From: Salarias fasciatus
Taxonomy: Eukaryota; Chordata; Actinopteri; Blenniiformes; Blenniidae
DNA: 64,000 nucleotides
Assembly: GCF_902148845.1 (NCBI RefSeq)
Contig: NC_043763.1
Location: 11,647,170-11,711,169 of the forward strand
Direction: 5' to 3'
In this document: positions 1 through 13,200 of the stretch, one piece after another
Numbering within the stretch: the stretch's first letter is position 1
How the letters are laid out: every line of letters begins with the position of its first letter
Program-made: the position numbers and the translations under genes
Notes under the pieces: model-generated
Seen by the model: the letters and a program-made list of their open reading frames with translations, nothing else
The model's database searches: none
What the model was told of the DNA's origin: nothing

Positions 1-2981
1 ACAGTCAAAGGTAAGAAACTTTTATATTCATGTGTCAGCAGTATTATCTATAAAGAAGCCTTTGTTTCAAAACTGGACTGAAATTTGATTTATATTCACA
101 TTGTCCAGAATCAGAAGCACCACACAAAAATGTCTCCTTAGGGAAGGAGAAAGTGAAGGTGGTGCCATTAAAGAAAGGTACTGTTTACATTAAATTTGAA
201 ATAAAACCTCCACAACATCCTTTTACAATCTAATATATCCTCCAACTCAAACTGTGGCTGTTTTATATTTTCTGTCTTAGTGAGTGTGACTCCAAAAGAA
301 AAAGTCAAACCAGCACCAACAAAAAAAGGTAATTACAAAGATGAAAACTGGTTTATTGAATAATGTATTTCAGACCAGGGCTTCTCAACCCAGGTCCTCA
401 CTGTGACCCCACCATGACCTATCGCCACGGTACCGAACAGATATGTGTAAAGGCAAGGCGTCGCAGCCATCTTGCTGCAGGCAGCTGGTTCATTGTTCAT
501 CCACTTTAACAACTGTAACTTCATTAGTTTTCTACAGATTGTCAAACGGTTTGGTTTGTTATAAACTTCAGAGATGTAGTTATGACTCTGAGTGTTTATT
601 AATAATTATAGCCAAAGAGCTCTATTCACGAACACAAGTATTTATGTTGTTGTTTTTTTCTTCAGAAGCTGTCAAAGAGCAGGTTGAGCCACTGACTCAC
701 AAGCCAGGTTTGTTTCTTTTCATTTTCAATAATTTCTTGTTTCTGGAGTGCAAAACTTTATTTGAGGTATTTTTATTGGTCAGACTTAACATCAGCATTT
801 ATTATTCTAGCGGCTGTTACCAAAGCAAAACCCTCAGCAGCTAAAAAGAAGAAAGGTATCCAGCAGTGTTGTGTCTGTAGTGGCTTTTATTCTGATATCC
901 TACAAACTTCACTGTTGGGATATTGATCCTGTCATGATCAAGTCATGACAGATCTGCTGTCTGTTCATTTGACTGACATGTAGAATATAACGCTTCACTG
1001 CAGCATGAGGACTCAGCTGAGAACACGAGTCACTTCATCCATTCAGCATCATCTTTGCTTAATGGATGAATATCTTCATGGCCATCACATCTCAATCAAA
1101 TGATTAAAAAACATCAGTCACATCATTTTTTCTGTCCCTATTCAGATTCTGAAGACAAACTATCAAGTCTCAAAAAAGGTAAAACACATGGACTGATAAT
1201 AATATTTACTCTCAATTAAAGCTAGATCCCAGCAAAAAAAAACAACAAAAAAACAAAAAACGGAATCAATAGGAGTTAAATATTAAGAATAATGGGAAAC
1301 TCTACATAAATAGCACAATTTTCAATAGTTAGCATCATAACATTTGTCATTAGGAGTTTAAAACTAAAATATTTACAAATGCACTGGTTCCTAAATATGT
1401 TCACTCACGAGATAAATGTTTTACAGTTTTTTCTTATTTCACAAGGTTCTCAGTGCAATCCTTGGAAAATGAAGATCTTAGTCCTGCAGTCTGAAAAACA
1501 ATATAGGAATATATTTCTAGGCTTTATCACTTTCGAATTAGAGAAAACAAACATCTACTTGTGTACCGTGTGATCATTGACAAATTGCAATAAGCACTTT
1601 GGAAAGAAATAAAGTTATTAAAAACATTAATCGACTCTGTCAAAGCATCAGTTCAGTTTTTTTGTGACTGTTTCAGAAGCTGAAGCTGTCAAGGAGAAGA
1701 AGGTTGAACCAGTGTCTCCAAAAAAAGGTTTGTTTGTCTTCAGTTCTGTATGCTCTAAATAATAAGTGTCAATAAGCTGAAGGGTTTTGGTTTTCTCGCT
1801 GACTGTGATGTTTATGACTTTGTGCAGCAGCTGAAGTTTCAAAGAAGCTTAAAGCAGCTCCAACCAAGAAAGGTAAACCTGTAATTTTGTTTAATTTCCT
1901 CTTTTTAATTTGTCTCAATTTCTTTGATTCTGAACTTTTTCTCTTTCTCATAGCGGCTGCTCCGGTGAAGGCAAAAGCAGCACCAACAGTCAAAGGTAAG
2001 GAGCTTTTATTTTCAGGTTTGTCTAGTATTTTCTAAAAATAAACCTTTGCATAACTTCAAGATGGTAATAAAATTTGATTCACATTCACATTATCCAGAA
2101 TAAGAAACACCACACAAAATGCCCTCATAACGAGCCCTCATTGCAATCAGGTGTGTTGAAACTGGGAGAGACATGAAGCATGCAGGACACTGGGCCTCGA
2201 GGACCAGAGCGAAGAAACCCTGTTCTAGAGGAACTAATGCTCTCATTATTGATAGAAACGAGAAGAGATCTAACCAGCACTATCAATGCTCACTGTGTCT
2301 TCACCTTGACCTCAGTATGACCTCACCATGACCTATCTTGATGACAGTGAGAAGGTTCTGTTCCAAATGTGTGACGTGATGGTGAATCTTATCTTACATC
2401 ACATTGAGGATGTCCAGTGTGTTCTCTTTATGACAAGTGTTGGAACAACTTGTGCTTTCTCTGCTCCCTGGTAGTTTTTGAGCACTGTTCATGTCATAAA
2501 CAGTCTAAGTTGCTGGATAAAGCTTTAAAATGTTTGCTGCCCAAAGCAAGAACTCCTGAAGAATTTCAAAACTGAAGTAAACTCGAGTTGGCTTTCAACC
2601 TAATCTTTAAATTGAGGAGTAACTGACTTTTGGTGTTTATTTCTTCACCAGCTGTCAAAGAGCAGGTTGAGCCACTGACTCACAAACCAGGTTTGTTTCC
2701 TATCACTTTCAATAATTTATTGTTTCTTGGAGTGCAAACGTTTATTTGAGGTATTTGTATTGATCAGATCAGATCAAAATTTACAATAATGCAGTAAAAC
2801 AGGCACAACCTTCTCATTTCTCTCAGTGGGTCTCGGAACCTTCGGCTCCTCTTCTCCACCTTCGATATTTTAACAGGCACCGATTTTAATAAAACTTTTA
2901 AGGCGCCGCCAGACGCTCTCTGTGAGAACTTTGCAGAACACTTCAGAACTCAAATCGTGGACATCAGGTCCAGAAGAAGTA

Positions 2982-3065
<84 letters not shown>

Positions 3066-6000
3066 TGCATATGTGCAGTTGTGGTGAAGGTGTGTATTTT
3101 ACTGTGTTGTGTGTTTTGTTGTACTGTATATTGGTGGAGGGAGGGGCGGGTTTCCTTTTTTATACTGTTTTATAATTTAAATGCTGTAAAGCACTTTGTG
3201 TTGTCTTGATTACTTTGAGAAGTGCTTCAGAAATAAACTTTGATTGATTGGTTGATTGATAAAGCTTTCAAATGTTTCCTACCCAAAGCAAGAACTCCAG
3301 AAGAACTGAAATAAACTTAAGTTAACTTTCAATTTAACCTTTAAATTGAGGAATAACTGAATTTTTTTGTTTATTTCTTCAGAAGCTGTCAAAGAGCAGG
3401 TTGAGCCAGTGACTCACAAGCCAGGTTTGTTTCTTTTCACTTTCAATAAATTCTTGTTTCTGGAGTGCAAAAGTTTATTTGATGTATCTGTATTGATCAG
3501 ACTTAACATCAGCATTTATTATTCTAGCGGCTGTTACCAAAGCAAAACCCTCAGCAGCTAAAAAGAAGAAAGGTATCCAGCAGTGTTGTGCCTGTAGTGG
3601 CTTTTATTCTGATATCCTACAAACTTCACTGTTGGGATATTGATCCTGTCATGATCAAGTCATGACAGATCTGCTGTCTGTTCATTTGACTGACATGTAG
3701 AATATAACGCTTCACTGCAGCATGAGGACTCAGCTGAGAACACGAGTCACTTCATCCATTCAGCATCATCTTTGCTTAATGGATGAATATCTTCATGGCC
3801 ATCACATCTCAATGAAATGATTAAAAAAACATCAGTCACATCATTTTTTTTCTCTTTCTCTTTAGATTCTGAAGAAAAACCATCAAGTCTCCTCAAAAAA
3901 GGTAAAACTCATGGAGTGATTATATTTACTCTCAGTTAAAGTTAGATCCCAGCAAAAACAACATCTGGAATCAATCGGAGCAAAATATTAAGAATAATGG
4001 GAAATATTACATAAATAGCACCTTCCTCAACGGTTAGCATCATAATATTAGTCATTAGGAGTTGAGAGGGAAATATTCGAAAATGCATTTGTTCCCAAAT
4101 ATGTTCACTCAAACGCTTTAGGTTTCTTTCTGATTTTACAATGCTGTCAGTAAAATCCTGACAAAATGAATATCTTAATCCTGCCGTCTGACAAAACAAT
4201 TGAGGCTTTAACACTTTAAAATTAGTGCAAATAAACACCTACTTAAGTACAGTGTGATCATTGGCAAATCAAAATAAGGACTTTGGAAAGAAACAATGGG
4301 TAACACTTTACTTGAAGCACCCAGTATAACACATTATAAGTAGTTACAAACACTCACACATGATCACAATGCTTTATAACTCACTATACAGCATAGGGTT
4401 AGGGTTAGGGTTAGGTCCTGGCATTGTGATCATCTATGAATGTTTATAACTATAGCTACATATGTTATCATGGCATTATAATGCTTTATGAATGTACTTA
4501 TACTGTGTTACACAGGGGGGCTTCAAATAAAGTGTTACCAATGTTCCTAAAAATATTCACTGGCTCTGTCAATGCTTCAGTTCACTGACTTTTGTTGTGT
4601 TTATTTCAGAAGCTGAAGCTGTCAAGGAGAAGAAGGCTGAACCAGCGTCTCCTAAAAAAGGTTTGTTTCTCTGCAATTTACCATTAAGAGAAAGTTCATA
4701 CTAAAAATTCTGTATGTGCGAAATATTAATGGTGTCAATAAGCTGAAGGGTTTTGGTTTGATCGCTGAACGTGATGATTATGACTTTGTGCAGCAGCTGA
4801 AGTTTCAAAGAAGAAGCTCAAAGCAGCTCCAACCAAGAAAGGTAAACCTGTGCTTTTTTTAGTTTCCTCTTTTCAATTTGTCTCATGTTCTTTGATGCTG
4901 AACTTCTCATTTTGCTCATAGTGGCTGCTCCGGTGAAGGCAAAAGCAGCACCAACATTCAAAGGTTAGAAGCTTTTATATTTCATGTTTCAGTAGTATGA
5001 TCTAAAAATAAAAATTTGTTTCAAAAATGTATGAAAATCTGATTTTATTTTTTTTCACGTTATCCAGAATCAGAAGCACCACACAAAAATATCTCCTTAA
5101 CAAAGGAGAAAGTGAAGGTGGTGCCATTAAAGAAAGGTACTGTGTACAGTTTATGTTTGATATGTAAAATAAAACCTGCAGCACAACAACCTTTTACAAT
5201 CTAATAGATCCTCCAACTCAAACTGTGTCTTATATTTTTTGACTTAGTGAGCGTGACGCCAAAGGAAAAGGCCAAAGCAGCACCAACAAAAAAAGGTAAT
5301 TACAAAGGTTAAAACTGGTTTATTAAATACTGTCGGCTTCTCAGCCCTGGTCCTCGAGGCCCAGTGTCCTGCGTGTTCCAGCTCTCTCCTGCTTCAGCAC
5401 TCCTCAGTCTGGTGGTGATGTCTTCATCATGCTTGTAAAGAAGTCCAGTAAGGAGCCCTCATTGCAATCAGGTGTGTTCCAACTGGGAGAGACTTAAAAC
5501 ATGCAGGACACTGGGCCTCGAGGACCAGAGTCAAGAAGCCCTGTTATAGAGGAACCAATGCTCTCATTATTGATACAATGAGAAGAGATGGAAACACTAC
5601 AAATACTCACTGTGTTTTTATCATGACCTGTCTTGATGGTGAAGACAAGCTTCTGTTCCAAATGTGTGACACAATGGTAAAACTTATCTAACATTACATT
5701 GAGGAAGTCCTGTGTGTTTTCCTCTCTCTACTCTGCTCTCTGGTAGTTTTTGAACATTGTTCATATCATAAACAATCTAAGATAACAGATAAAGCTTTAA
5801 AATATTTTCTACCCAAACTAAGAATACCTGAAAATTTTTAAAATTGATGTAAACTCAAGTTCACTTTCAAATTAACCTTTAAATTGAGGAAAACTGACTT
5901 TTGTTGTTGTTTATTTCTTCAGAAGCTGTCAAAGAGCAGGTTGAGCCAGTGACTCCCAAACCAGGTTTGCTTTCTATCACTTTTAATAATGTGTTGTTTC

Positions 6001-9000
6001 TGGAGTGCAAAAGTTTATTTGAGGTATCTGTATTGATCAGACTTAACATCAGCATTTATTATTTTAGCGGCTGTTACCAAAGCAAAACCCTCGGCAGCTA
6101 AAAAGAAGAAAGGTATCCAGCAGTGTTGTGTCTGTAGTGGCTTTTATTCTGATATCCTACAAACTTCACTGTTGGGATATTGATCCTGTCATGATCAAGT
6201 CATGACAGATCTGCTGTCTGTTCATTTGACTGACATGTAGAATATAACGCTTCACTGCAGCATGAGGACTCAGCTGAGAACACGAGTCACTTCATCCATT
6301 CAGCATCATCTTTGCAATATCATCACATCTCAATCAAATGACTAAAAAAACATCATTCGCATAATTTTCTCTGTTTCTCTTCAGACTCTGAAGACAAACC
6401 ATCAAGCCTCCTCAAAAAAGGTAAAACACATGGAGTTATTATGTTTACTCTCAATTAAAGTTAGATCCCAGCAAAGCAACACCTGGAACCAATAGGAGCA
6501 AAATACTGACAATTATTGGAAACACTACATAAATAGCACCTTTCTCAATAGTTAGCATCATAATATTTGTCATTTGGAGTTAAACACTTTTCTTATTTCA
6601 CAAGGCTCTCAGTGTAATCCTTGGAAAATGAAGATCTTGGTCCTGCAGTCTGATAAAAAATATATAAACATATTTCTAGGCTTTATCACTTTCAAATAAG
6701 AGCAAACAAACATCTACTTGTGTACTGCCTGATCATTGACAAATCGCAATAAGCACTTTGGAAACAAAGTTACTAAAAACATTAATCGACTCTGTCAAAG
6801 CATCAGTTCAGTTTTTTTTTTTGTGACTGTTTCAGAAGCTGAAGCTGTCAAGGAGAAGAAGGTTGAAACTGTGTCTCCTAAAAAAGGTTGGTTTCTCTTC
6901 AATTCTGTTTGTAATAAATATTATTGGTGTCAATAAGCTGAAGGGTTTTGGTTTGCTCACTGAATGTGATGATTATGATTTTGTGCAGCAGCTGAAGTTT
7001 CAAAGAAGAAGCTCAAAGCAGCTCCAACTAAGAAAGGTAAACCTGCACTTTCATTTACTTTCCTTTTTTCAATTTGTCTCATTTTCTTTGATGCTGAACT
7101 TCTCATTTTTTTCATAGTGGCTGCTCCGGTGAAGGCAAAAGCAGCACCAACAGTCAAAGGTAAGGAGCTTTAATGTTCATGTTTCAGCAGTATTATCTCA
7201 AATCAAACCTTTGTTTCAAAAATTTATTAAAATTTGATTTATATTCACGTTATCCAGAATCAGAAGCACCACACAAAAATGTCTCCTTGGCAAAGGAGAA
7301 AGTGAAGGTGGTGCCATTAAAGAAAGGTACTGTATACGGTTTATGTTTGATATGTGAAATATAAGTTGCACAACAGTCTTTTACAACTTAATATATCCTC
7401 CAACTCAAACTGTGGCTGTTTTTTATTGTCTGACCTAGTGAGCGTGACTCCAAAAGAAAAAGTCAAAGCAGCACCAACAAAAAAAGGTAACTACAAAGGT
7501 CAAAACTGGTTTATTAAATACTGTCGGCTTCTCAGCCCTGGTCCTCGAGGCCCAGTGTCCTGCATGTTCCAGCTCTCTCCTGCTTCAGCACTCCTCAATC
7601 TGGTGCTGATGTCTTCATCATTCTTGTAAAGAAGTCCAGTAAGGAGCCCTCATTGCAATCAGGTGTGTTCCAACTGGGAGAGACTTAAAACATGCAGGAC
7701 ACTGGGCCTCGAGGACCAGAGTCAAGAAGCCCTGTTATAGAGGAACCAATGCTCTCATTATTGATACAGTGAGAAGAGATGGAAACAACACAAATACTCA
7801 CTGTGTCTTCACCACAACGTCAGTATGACCTATCATGATGGGATAAAGTCAAGCTTCTGTTCCAAATATACGACATGATGGTGAATCTTATGATCACACT
7901 GAGGAAGTCGTGTGCGTTTTCTTTATGACGACTTGAACATGAACTCCTGATGACTGATAAAGCTGTACAGTGATTCAAACCCAAAGCAAAAACTCCTAAA
8001 GAATTTTAAAATTGCAGTAAACTCAAGTTAACTTTCAAATTAACCTTTAAATTGAGGAATAACTGAGGAATGATTGTTGTTAATTTTTTTCAGAAGCTGT
8101 CAAAGTGCGAAGTGCAAAAACATTAATTGGCTCTATCAAAGCATCAGTTCACCGACTTTTGATATGACTGTTTCAGCAGCTGAAGCTGTCAAGGAGAAGA
8201 AGGTTGAACCAGTGTCTCCTAAAGAAGGTTTGTTTTTGTATGCCTTAAATAATAACAGTGTCAATAAGCTGAAGGGTTTTGGTTTGATCGCTGATTGTGA
8301 TGATTATGACTTTGTGCAGCAGCTGAAGTTTCAAAGAAGAAGCTCAAAGCAGCTCCAACCAAGAAAGGTAAACCTGTGCTTTTATTTACTTTCTTCTTTT
8401 TAATTTGTCTCATTTTCTTTGATGCTGAACGGCTCATTGTTTTTCATAGTTGCTGCTCCGGTGAAGGCAAAAGCAGCACCAACAGTCAAAGGTCAGACAC
8501 TGTTATATTCATGTTTCAGTAGTGTTATCTAAAAATAAGAATTTGTTTCAAAAATGTATTAAAATTTCATTTATATTCACGTTACCCAGAATCAGAAGCA
8601 CCACACAAAAATGTCTCCTTGGCAAAGGAGAAAGTGAAGGTGGTGCCATTAAAGAAAGGTACTGTGTACCCGATATGTTTGATATGTGAAATAAAACCTC
8701 CACAGCAACCTTTTACAATCTAATATATCCTCCAACTCAAATTGTCGCTGTTTTTTATATTTTCTGTTTTAGTGAGTGTGACTCCAAAAGAAAAAGTCAA
8801 ACCAGCAAAAACAAAAAAAGGTAATTACAAATATTAAAAGTGGTTTATTAAATGCTGTATTTTTGAGGAACTACTACTCTCATTATTGACACAATTAGAT
8901 ACAACAGAACTCCTTAAGAATTTTAAAACTGAATTAAACTCAAATTAACTTTCAACTTAACTTTTAAATTCATGTAATATCTAACTTTTTTTGTTTTTTT

Positions 9001-10217
9001 TCTTCAGAAGCTGTCAAAGAGCAGGTTGAGCCAGTGACTCACAAGCCAGGTTTGTTTCTTTTCACTTTCAATAATTTCTTGTTTCTGGAGTGCAAAAGGT
9101 TATTTGAGATATTTGTATTGTTCAGAGTTAACATCAGCATTTATTATTCTAGCGGCTGTTACCAAAGCAAAACCCTCAGCAGCTAAAAAGAAGAAAGGTA
9201 TCCAGCAGTGTTGTGTCTGTAGTGGCTTTTATTCTGATATCCTACAAACTTCACTGTTGGGATATTGATCCTGTCATGATCAAGTCATGACAGATCTGCT
9301 GTCTGTTCATTTGACTGACATGTAGAATATAACGCTTCACTGCAGCATGAGGACTCAGCTGAGAACATGAGTCACTTCATCCATTCAGCATCATCTTTGC
9401 TTAATGGCTGAATATCTTCATGGCCATCACATCTCAATCAAATGATTAAAAAAACATCAGTCACATCATTTTTTTTCTCTTTCTCTTTAGATTCTGAAGA
9501 AAAACCATCAAGTCTCCTCAAAAAAGGTAAAACTCATGGACTCTTTATATTTACTCTCAAATAAAGTTAGATCCCAGCAAAGCAACGTCTGGAATCAATA
9601 TATTCTGTTTAATTCACAGAGCCAGCTGTTAAAAAGGAGAAACCAAAATCAACTCATGAAAAGAAAGGTAGATATTTTAAAAATGAAAAAGTGAAACTTA
9701 AAAAAAAAAACATCTTTATGAAGGTACATTTATTTGATTATATATTTCGGTCTTGTAGGCGACACAATGACTGATGACTTTTTCAAGGATTTCTTCAGTA
9801 GAACATTTTGTTAGGTGAAGCCACAGTTATATTATGTTATGTCTTAAAGTGGACGTAAAGATTAATCAATCTGGATTAAATCTGCAAAACTTAACATATG
9901 TGCTTTAACAAAAGTGAAATATCTACTCTGAATCGTAATAATAATCCTCTGCCTAGTTTATTTTTTAAAGTGATATTATATGCTGCACATCTTCCCTATT
10001 TTTGAAGAGCTAAGCAGTTTGTCGTAACTGCATCCTGAAATCAGTTTGTTCTGTTTTCATTCACAGATTTAGACATTAAGAAGGAGAAACTCAAACCAGC
10101 TCATGGAAAGAAGGGTAGGTATTAATTGATTCATGTGAACATGTGTTTCACTGCAAATTAAGACACATCATTATTATATTTCAGTTTATGAAATGACATG
10201 TCACAATATATGTACTG

Positions 10218-10253
<36 letters not shown>

Positions 10254-13200
10254 TACTTCTTGAAAAACTTTGAAAACTTCATTTCTTATTCAATTCAGCA
10301 CCTTCTAAGGTGGAGGCTGAAACAAAGAAGGAAAAAGCCAAACCTCGACTGAAGAAGAAAGGTAGTTTGATCAAACAGAAAACGATCTGTTTGTCTCGTG
10401 CCGGCGAGTTTTCTGATGCTATCTGAAGAGTCTGCCCTTCTATTCACTTAGAGCTCAGAGCACCACAGGAGAAAGTTAAACCAGCTGTTAAGAAAGGTAC
10501 AAAAACAACCTTGATTTCTCACGTTGTCATGATTTGTGACAGATGTTTTAAAATGGTCCTTTCTGACGATCAGAGGTTTTCAAAGTGTGGTCAGGTGAGC
10601 CCCCACTCAGAGAACCTGAACTGTTGTTTTTCACATTATAAAATTGTATCAAAAACTGTTATTAGGCTCCAGAAGACGACTGCTCTCCCCACTGATCCAC
10701 AGCCGCCATAATAAAGTAGTTTTATTTCAGCTTGGATGCAGGTAATATAAATCATAACACATCACATTTTTAATTCATCCCTTTTTTCTTAATATTGCCA
10801 ATTCATTGTATTTTGTTATGTTCTTTTCAATTTGTTGTAACTTAATTTGACATTTTTAAAATTCATTTGTTCACCATTATTTTACTGCTTCCCTCTCTAA
10901 CCATCTTGTGTTCACAAATGTAGGTCATCAGCAATTAATCGTTGTGACCGTCACTTCTTGTTTTTACTATGATTTTCCTTAAATATCATAAAGGAAAGAA
11001 AAAAAATCCAGTGAAGATTCCTGCTTGGAGCAGCCTGTCCCACGCTTTGAAAACAACTGAGTTAGATCAATAGTTTGTGTTTAGAAAGTGTAAGATGATC
11101 AGAGAGCACTTGCCTTTTGTCTCTGACGCTCCAGCTGGATTGAGAAAAAAGATCAAACCGGTCCGTGTGAAGAAAGGTACATGAGTGGCGTTTCTGTAAA
11201 AGCAGAAATTCAGAGTGGATTTATGACTGGTTGCAAAATGTAGATTGCTGTATTTTGTAAAAGATCAAATTGAATCAGAGAGGGAGGAATCCCGAAAGCT
11301 GCTGAAATCAGTCAACAGTGAATTGTCATCAGAAACATTCACCTGTTGAAGTTGTGGGGAAAACTGCCATTTTCCCACAGTGGGCCTGAGAAATAACTTT
11401 AGATACGCACATTGTGTGCATTTTTCTATGGCTGATGTTCAAAATACAGCATGTACTGATTGCCTTCTGTATAATAAATTCACCTTTAACCCTGAAAACA
11501 TGCATAATTTGCAGTAGTGTGACAAATGCTAGAGTATAGCAAAACAAACATAGAGAGAAGACTTTGCTCTCAGCCAGAAACAAGTGGTTTAAAACTAACA
11601 ACTGGAAGCAGTTTCCACTGAAGACTTCAATGTGCGCTGATACAGCAGCACCGCATTCATTTCAAATCTGAACAACAAACACCTATTGGCTTCTGGCTGT
11701 TTTCAAAAAAAAAAAAAAAAACAAATCACTTCAAAATGTGATCAGAGCTTCATAGTTGCCTCGCGTTCCGCTTCAAGCTGTGAGACTTTTTCTCACGTGG
11801 TAAAGCTGAAACAATGCTGAGTCAGCATTGTTGGACAGCTGGCGTCATCTACATTAAAGTTATTCATGCAAAGTTTTCACAATTGACCCTTTGTTTCTTT
11901 GGCAGACCTGGAGACCCATAAAGAAAAGGACAAACCAGCTGCAGCAAAGAAAGGTATGATATTATTTACAGAGACAATGAGCCATTACCAAATCACCATT
12001 GATGAAACCAACTGTTCTTGCAAAAATCTACCGCTGTTTGTTCAATTATTGACCTGTTACTTCAGCATTTTATGACTATTCCTATATATTTATTTATCTT
12101 TTGAAATGTCATGATGTGGTATTATTAAAAATATTTAAAAAAAATTAAAGATCTTTTATATTAAATAAGCAATATTATTCCCTGATGGTGCAGCTATTTT
12201 CAGAAAAACAAAAAGAATCGACACATAAATTAAGCTTTGGTATTGTAATTCATGAAAGCCAACTGGTAATCTGATTACTAGGGTGGCCCAGAAAGGTCAA
12301 CGCCACAAAAAAAGTTACAATGCAGCAACTAAAAGTCATAGCACAACAAGAAAAAGTCACATCACACCAAAAAAGTCTCAACACAAGAACAAAAAGTTAA
12401 AACACAGCAACAAAAAGCCACAACACAACAAGAAAAAGTCACAGCACACTGCAAAAAAAAGTCACAATGCAACGACACAACAAATACCTACAACGAAACA
12501 TGGTCAACAGAGGGGTATCTCACCCCCTTACCCTCTATATCAGTGTAAGTGGCTAAAATCTGGTGATTAAACATGTAGAAAGGTCCACCATTGTGAAGTG
12601 CTAACTTTGTTCTCACAGTACTTTGTGCTTAACATAATTAATGTAACTGAACTTAATTTAAAGTGAGGGAATATCTCAGCAGTCCTTTAAACTACTATTT
12701 CTAAATAGTTTTTTTTCTTTCTAATCTCTTTGTAACAGTGGCATTTATTAATTAAATTCAATTTACTTACGAATCATTAGTGTCATTAGTGTCTCCAGTG
12801 TCGTAAGAACAGGCTTTGGTTCCGGACGGGGGGGACAATATTTCCTGACGGAACCGAATCATTTACAGCATGGCACATACATAGCGTTTTGACTATTTCA
12901 GCATGATAACCTTTTATTGTTGACTTTTGAAAACACATTAATCACAATCGTTGAACACCATGGTTTAACTAATTTCATTAATATCCCCCTCAATCAAAGT
13001 GGTCCGTCAGAAAATATTGTCCCTCGGAAACAAAACCTTTTCTCCACTTCCGCTGTGGCTTTTTGTTATGTTGTGACTTTCTCTAAATGAAAGTAGTTAT
13101 TCCTTTTACAAGACCTCATGCAGATATTTTTGTCATTCCCATGACGTTATTAAGATAAAGTTATGAAAGATATAAAGGATATATTCCTGTTGGTTAATTT

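Larger units (their letters stand above)
1677..3901 (+). repeat. trdn: trdn exon module, copy 1 (D-E-F-A-A-B-C; G and H lost, A doubled)
   Basis: Exons: D 1677-1727 (EAEAVKEKKVEPVSPKK), E 1828-1872, F 1954-1995, A 2652-2690, second A 3383-3424, B 3528-3572, C 3866-3901. G survives only as a remnant at 2099 that meets a stop at once, and H is absent. The duplicated A exon flanks an inserted LINE-like 3' end and a TG microsatellite at 2767-3254. The first A uses an acceptor three bases inward (39 nt rather than 42), keeping frame. Confidence 0.78.

Noticed and set aside
2870-3209. Open frames reading Val-Cys or Thr-His runs
   Set aside because: They are translations of the (TG)n microsatellite. 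The same applies at 31178-31499, 48169-48482 and 56364-56782.
4395-4415. Telomere or telomere-fusion site
   Set aside because: Only about 3.5 TTAGGG units, enclosed in a MITE with inverted ends.
109-9526. Regular repeats considered as a CRISPR-like or satellite array
   Set aside because: The repeated units are splice-flanked coding exons with diverging introns, of vertebrate codon pattern. There is no short repeat/spacer alternation.
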